Made by a program: the position numbers and the translations under genes
The notes under the pieces: generated by a model
Database searches by the model: none
Told to the model about the DNA's origin: nothing
Seen by the model: only the letters and a program-made list of their open reading frames with translations
Source of the DNA: Sepioteuthis lessoniana
Lineage: Eukaryota > Mollusca > Cephalopoda > Myopsida > Loliginidae
Length of the DNA: 64,000 nucleotides
NCBI GenBank assembly: GCA_963585895.1
Contig: OY757904.1
Span: forward strand, 164,231,471 to 164,295,470
Direction: 5' to 3'
Shown here: positions 58,581-64,000 of the stretch, piece after piece
Layout of the letters: every line of letters starts with the position of its first letter
Numbering within the stretch: position 1 is the stretch's first letter

Positions 58581-61500
58581 TAAAGTGTTTGTGTGTAAAT
58601 TATGTGCAGATCTCCATTAATACTTAAATACATGCGTAAAAACTTAAAAAGTAGAAATGTATGATAGATTTTCCGCACTTTAGCCAATTCGTTCTTGTGA
58701 AGATTCATATAAAGCGTATACATCCACCTATTGATAACCATAAATTGTCGTATAGCACAGGTCTAAGTTAGGGAAAATTGAATTAGGAAGATAGTAATTA
58801 AATTTTGTTTATATGTTTAAATCTTAACTTGATTACAGACCACTGGTGACAATTTATATGCAAACTACGCGCATACGCGCATACATACATACATACATAC
58901 ATACATATACACGCGCACAAAAACTTACATACACAAGCTGACAGACAGACAGACGCGTGTGCACACATGCACGCACAATAATCTGCACATTGTTAATAGT
59001 CCAAGAGAGAATCACAGTAGGATATTATGAAAATTAGCGATATACAAGTTTTTAAGGAAACGATATATTTGTATTCAAGTAAAAATCTATGATACACTCC
59101 TTGATGAAATATCAAGAGTTGTTTTGACAGAAAATATAATTAAACTGCATAACTTCAACATCCACGCTAAAATGAGCTAAAAATTGTCACATTCCTCATG
59201 AATCAGATCATATAAAGGGGACTTAAGAACTATGTACATATATACATACATATAAAATCATATATCGTCCATTGTATGTATGTGACACTGGTCATATTTA
59301 TGTATGTACATGTGTGTCAATATATAACTATCTACGCATACACTAAAAGGAAAACTTATAAAATTGATGATTCAACTCACGCCTTTTTTTTTTTTACAGT
59401 AAACGACAAAGAATTGTTTTCACTTTAGTTGCTCTTTTTACTAGCCGAGTGTTCCTTCCTGCCACTAATTATCATATTTTGCTGCTTCTATGTCAACGAT
59501 CGCCATTTTTACAACTAGATGCACCCAGCGTCTGAGTGACATATGGCCGACGGCAGATCTGCTTACAATATTTTGCATTCTCAACCCAACAAAAAGAATA
59601 ACACGCCCAACCTTATATCAAGAGTCCTAAAAACTATTGGATTTTGAAGTTGCTCAAAAAATAAATATTTATTATTGACTACTTCCTGTTTTCACCCGAT
59701 TACATTCGTTCTTTTTAAATGGACAGAAAGAAAGTTGTTTTCTTTTTTTTTCTTTCAACCATTTCCTCTTAAAACATTTTGCTTCCTGACAATTCAAGTT
59801 TTACCAAAATTAATGTCCCCAAAATAATCAACTTTTGAAATTTTTCAACTTGTCAAAACGTCAGATTCTGCTTGAGTGTCTAAGTTGAAACATTTTAATG
59901 AAACGAAAAATTATTTATCAACAATAGACTGATATTTTTCTGATTAACAAATCATTCTTACAATTTTTGTTAAAACACAATTTAAGGTCATTGGTATTGA
60001 TAAACAACAAAATCTCTAATAAATAATATTGTGCATGTATTGTAGAAAAAGTGATTTAAAACTTTTGACGAAAAACTGTGATTGATGATTTGAATCTAGA
60101 ACGTTTGAATCTAAATGGTTTTTGAAATTTCTGCAGAAAACTCTGGCACAAGATCAAACAGTTGTCTACACCAGAAAATATAATAAATGTGTACATTAAG
60201 CATTATACAAAATGCATATCCAAAATAATATATGTATACATGACAATAACTACACACAAAAGTATCAAATGCTTACAGAAAACAACTTTCTATACAAATA
60301 AACATTTGTAATTAATAAACACATATACAAAGTAATGTAGTAAGTACATAGAGACAATACAATAAAATTACATACACGCGGCAATGTTGTAAAGAAAATA
60401 TAACATTTGTACGCATTGCTAGAAATGTATACGCCAAAGAAATGTTGTGTTTAAAAGGTCCATGAATAACTTTGTGTCTTTTGCTAACACAGTTTGAGTA
60501 TGTGTAATGCCATAAAACCGACGTTCTTTAATTAACTGGGAGGGAGTTGGTTCGAGAAGAAGTGGAGCGTTAGCTACTGTGATCAAAATTCAGTAGAGAA
60601 GCAACGGGACGCTGCTGTTGAAGTGGCTTTGTGGGATGATTCATTGGCTCCCCACGTCTCACAATTACATGTGATTATTGATATTTATTCCACAAAACTA
60701 TCTACAGAGGAAATGGATGTGGCAAGATATGTTTGTGTCAATTTTCAAAACACGGTGGGTATATTTGCCAACCCTAAAATTCAGTATTCGAAATCATGAC
60801 TTTTACCAACACATGAACACAAACAACTGACATAAGGTCCACACTAGTGAGTTATTCTGTGAAAATCGGACTCTCAGCGTATGTGCTTGTGCTCTGCAAC
60901 ACACATTTTCAGCTAAACTACGCTAGCGCCCTTCATATAATTATTCATAATAACTACTCTAATTATAGTTGTCTACAATGAACTTCAAGTATTTGGTAAT
61001 TGCTGACAGGACAGCTCAATTGAAAGTTTAAAGTTTTAGCATTGTTTTACTTTCCATTTTTGGTCTAGACCTCATGATTATAAAAAGAGATAGACACAGT
61101 AGAAGGGGGTTTATTTTCTGTTTTCAAGTCAATACATTAATCCTAAAATGAAAAGATTGACTTGCGATTATATACGTCGATTATATTAATCATAGAAGAT
61201 AGTGTAATTTCTCCTATACGATTTTAAAAAAAATCAATCATCATCAGTATTTATTGGAAATTAATAAGTGTAACAAGTCATCGACTACACTTGATGAACT
61301 TATTGAATGCAAACAATACAAACTTTTCGAATAAATAAATAAATAAACTTTTCGTTTAAAGCTGTTTTAAGTGGATTTATAGCATTATTTTTCCTATGAA
61401 TGGATTTAGAATCGAATTGTGAATGGATCGTTTGAGAGTTCAATCCTAATAAGAAAATTCAGATGAAAAAAGTTACCACAGCTATCGATAAAAAGTTGTG

Positions 61501-61936
61501 TTTTTAATGGAGAATCGTAATCGCCTGACAATTTATAATGAAACATTGCTGCTGCTGTAATAAAGAAAATCGATAACAATCTGTAAATAATTAAAAAGAA
61601 CTAAGCAGGAGGGTAGGCGAAGCTATGAAAGAGGAAAATGGCGAAAAAAAAAGTAGAGAGAAAGCGGGGGCGTTAGTTAATTGTCGAAAAAGAAACAGAA
61701 ATAGAAGAGAAATAGAATTGACGGTCAATCCAGGTGAATTGTCCGTCATTCAAAGTGGTAACGTAGCTAATTTCGTTGAAGTTCTTGGCACATTTTATAA
61801 TCATTCAGGCAGTAAGAAATTATTATCATATTATTCGGAAATATCAAGAAAATAAGGTTTAGTCAACATCCAGAGTTGGTAGGAATAAAAATCTAAGAAA
61901 GCAATTGTTGTATACTTCCTATTGCTTGCTACCTTT

Positions 61937-61938
<2 letters not shown>
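58581..61938. other. Largest stretch without recognisable features (3.4 kb)
   Basis: AT-rich DNA with a CATA/CAGA-rich patch at about 58870-58960 (catacatacatac, gacagacagac). A slightly GC-richer patch at 60535-60680 is unassigned. A 76-codon frame at 61625-61855 has no family resemblance. No tRNA, hairpin or transposon signature was supported. Confidence 0.5.

Positions 61939-62000
<62 letters not shown>
61939..62000 (+). repeat. (TA)n microsatellite
   Basis: About 62 bp of uninterrupted TA. Confidence 0.97.
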
Positions 62001-62002
<2 letters not shown>

Positions 62003-62310
62003 TTTATGAATATTACCCATGGCTATGCAAAGTAAAGACCTGACAGTTATGCAACTAGAATTTTTGGTGGCGATGATATAGAGACGTAAATCACTACTCA
62101 CAATTATCAAGAAAGTTTTTAATAAGAGGCTCCTTCGAGATATTCAACTATTAACTACTTACCAACTATATCTATTATTAGATAACAGTGAATATTTTTA
62201 TTGACCAGAAAGCAGAGAAAATGTACCAGTATAAATAAATCAAAAAGTGACTAAAAATACTCATTAACGAAGCATAAAAAAGAATTACGAGATCGATAGA
62301 AACAATAATT

Positions 62311-62787
62311 TTGATCATATCCAAAAGTTTAATAAAAAAAAAAAATAGTTTTACGCTGGCAAAGGCAAGAAGCAAAAGATACTCCATACAAACTATTACG
62401 GACGTAGATTACGCTGATGACATAGTGATTCTGGCAAATACACCAGCCCAGGTCGAATCCCTGCTACATAGTCTGGAACGAGCAGCTGGTGGCATAGGGT
62501 TCCATGAGAACACCGACAAAACAGAATACATGTGCATTAATAAAAAAATCGACATTTCCGCACGAAATGGTGGTTCTCTGAAACTGGTGGACAAGTTTAC
62601 CTACTTCGGAAGCAGCGTCTCATCACCCAAAAATGACATCAACACGCGACTAGCAAAGGCATCAACAGCTATCGATAGGTTATCGGTTATACGGAAGTTA
62701 GACCTGTCCGATAAAGTAAAACGCAGTTTTTTTCCCCAGCAGCGGTCGCGTCAATACTGCTATATGGGTATACCTCGTGGACGCTGA
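62311..62787 (+). pseudogene. RTE reverse transcriptase 3' fragment (158-aa frame)
   Basis: From residue about 10 it is RTE sequence: YADD motif C, the leucine-rich LLHSLERAAGGIGFH block, NTDKTEYMCINKKIDISA and VDKFTYFGSSVSS. It is broken after VKRSFFPQQRS by a frameshift in a T/C run at about 62729-62736. Motifs A and B are absent, so it is non-functional. Confidence 0.85.
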
Positions 62788-63148
62788 CTGAGCGTATGGA
62801 GAAAAGGCTTGACGGCAATTACACAAAACCGTTACAAGCTGTATTGAACAAATCATGGAGGCATCATCCCTCAAAGCAGCAGCTGTGCGGCCACCTACCA
62901 CCCATCACGAAAACCATCTAAATTAGACGAACTAGACATGTGAGACAGTGCTGGAGAAATAAGGAAGAACTCATAAGCGATGTACTCCTGGGGACCCCTT
63001 CACACGGACGAGCAAAGGTTGGACGACCAACTAGTTCCAATATACAATAACGCTGTACCGATACAGGGTGTAGCGATGGACGATAGAGGTGAATGGCGAG
63101 AGAGGATGAGGGAAATCCGTGCTAACGGCACGACATGATGATGATTTA
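62343..63148 (+). mobile_element. RTE-type LINE copy E, severely 5'-truncated
   Basis: It begins just before motif C (FTLAKARSKRYSIQTITDVD, YADDIVILANT, about 62400-62440) after an A-rich run. It continues through VDKFTYFGSSVSSPKNDINT and a C-terminal tail in shifted frames (RRTRHVRQCWRNKEELISDV-like). The end is gacatgatgatgat at about 63133-63146, equivalent to the tail of copy D. The (GA)n array of copies B and C is absent here (gcgagagaggatgagg). Confidence 0.88.
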
Positions 63149-63440
63149 TTCGACAACATTTTTCATATTTATAGCCATAATTTTCACACGCATTTTTGCT
63201 AATATTTAATCGAATACGCTGAAATTTTAAAACAGTTTGAAAAACTTTTATACTGGTTCTTTAATTACCCAAGAAAATTCAAAAGAACAATAATTATTGA
63301 AAATATATTGAAATAAATATTACTTAAACACAATAAAACATTGAAAACGCCCATTGAATTGAGGTATTCAACAATATCTACATTTTTGCAATCATGTCCT
63401 GGATTAAAGCTATATTCTCTAATATCGATTTTCAGTTGAA
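63149..63440. other. No gene recognised
   Basis: AT-rich DNA between RTE copy E and the LINE scrap at 63445. Confidence 0.6.
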
Positions 63441-63444
63441 GAAT

Positions 63445-63705
63445 TTAAAGAAACAGCAATAATGAAAAGAAGCTAAAGAATAGATACTTGAACCTTGCCT
63501 GAGAGCAAAAAACGGTGTGAAACTAATTGTAGACAGCACGCTTTGAACAGTCCCCAAATGCTTGGAAAAGCAACCAGAGGAAGAGTTAAGATGTATTACA
63601 ATACTTAGAAAAGTCCTAGAGACCTGAAGAGACGTGTTGTTACACAGGTTTCAGTGAAAGACCACCAGTTAACGCTAGTGTGAAAAAACGTAAGATATCA
63701 TAATA
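63445..63705 (+). mobile_element. R2/HERO/NeSL-like LINE, 3' end, scrap 5
   Basis: Frames give KEAKE, CITILRKVLET and, after shifts, the end region found in scraps 1, 2 and 4 (agacctgaagagacgt, agtgaaagaccaccagttaa). The sequence then runs into an ataataatgattataatta tail. It is highly decayed; the assignment rests on the shared 3' end. Confidence 0.55.
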
Positions 63706-64000
63706 ATGATTATAATTAATTCCCAGTATTAGGTGTAGTTGTTAATTGGCTAATTACTGGATAACACAACTCCCTTGCAAAATTTTTGTGAATAATTGTA
63801 TTTCTAACTTAGGCCATCATTAATTCAACGCCAGACAAATGTTCCAGTAATATGTTTGCCAAGTCTTCACAAAGTGTAGCCTATTGTCCCGGAGAAAATA
63901 CTAATGACAAAAAGAAAATGAATAAAGCAAACAAAAATTCCAAATTTTTGAAGATCTCTATATAAAGCTTAACAAACCTTTCTAAAAAGAAAGTCAACTT

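Noticed and set aside
61625-61855. A 76-codon small gene
   Set aside because: It is lysine- and asparagine-rich, as expected for AT-rich DNA, with no recognisable domain, promoter or splice context.

Overview
The window reads as intergenic or intronic DNA of a mollusc, most likely a cephalopod such as an octopus. The evidence is an AT-rich background packed with CA/TA/GA microsatellites, FLJ37770-like mariners, an RTE-type LINE, Tx1-type and restriction-like-endonuclease LINEs, Ty3/Gypsy remnants and tRNA-derived SINEs. This host assignment is an inference from family recognition, not from a search. I found no convincing host protein-coding exon, rRNA or functional tRNA gene.

Layout. 1-805: an internally deleted mariner. 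0.8-6.3 kb: AT-rich DNA with three SINEs, a perfect palindrome, a Tc1-like scrap and a long compound microsatellite. 6.3-11.3 kb: two RTE LINE copies in opposite orientation, the second split by a nearly full-length mariner. 11.3-14.2 kb: microsatellites only. 14.4-17.2 kb: the longest RTE copy. 17.2-24.9 kb: SINEs, an ordered ATCT array, a near-perfect hairpin and a degenerate 70-bp repeat. 25.1-28.0 kb: Tc1 and maT-like transposon remnants. 30.1-32.1 kb: the best-preserved RTE copy, with only a few lesions. 33.0-40.4 kb: an old Gypsy element with a deleted mariner inside it and a probable solo LTR in one end. 40.4-42.8 kb: a 3'-truncated Tx1-type LINE. 43.7-45.5 kb: four scraps of an R2/HERO/NeSL-like LINE in mixed orientation. 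46.7-47.6 kb: a second copy of the deleted mariner. 48.5-57.9 kb: a second Gypsy fossil with a 5-bp target duplication, whose 5' LTR is split by a long Tx1-type LINE. 58-64 kb: microsatellites, unexplained AT-rich DNA, one RTE 3' fragment and one more LINE scrap.

The elements form a record of nested insertions rather than a cooperating gene set. The autonomous mariner type (8.4-9.7 kb copy) would have been needed to move the two deletion derivatives. The RTE family supplied at least five insertions, whose 3' ends run straight into ATG-repeat tails.

The most unusual observation is that the two mariner deletion derivatives (1-805 and 46691-47593) share one deletion junction, filled by exactly three telomere-type GGGTTA hexamers. 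Each copy has since acquired one change in the filler.
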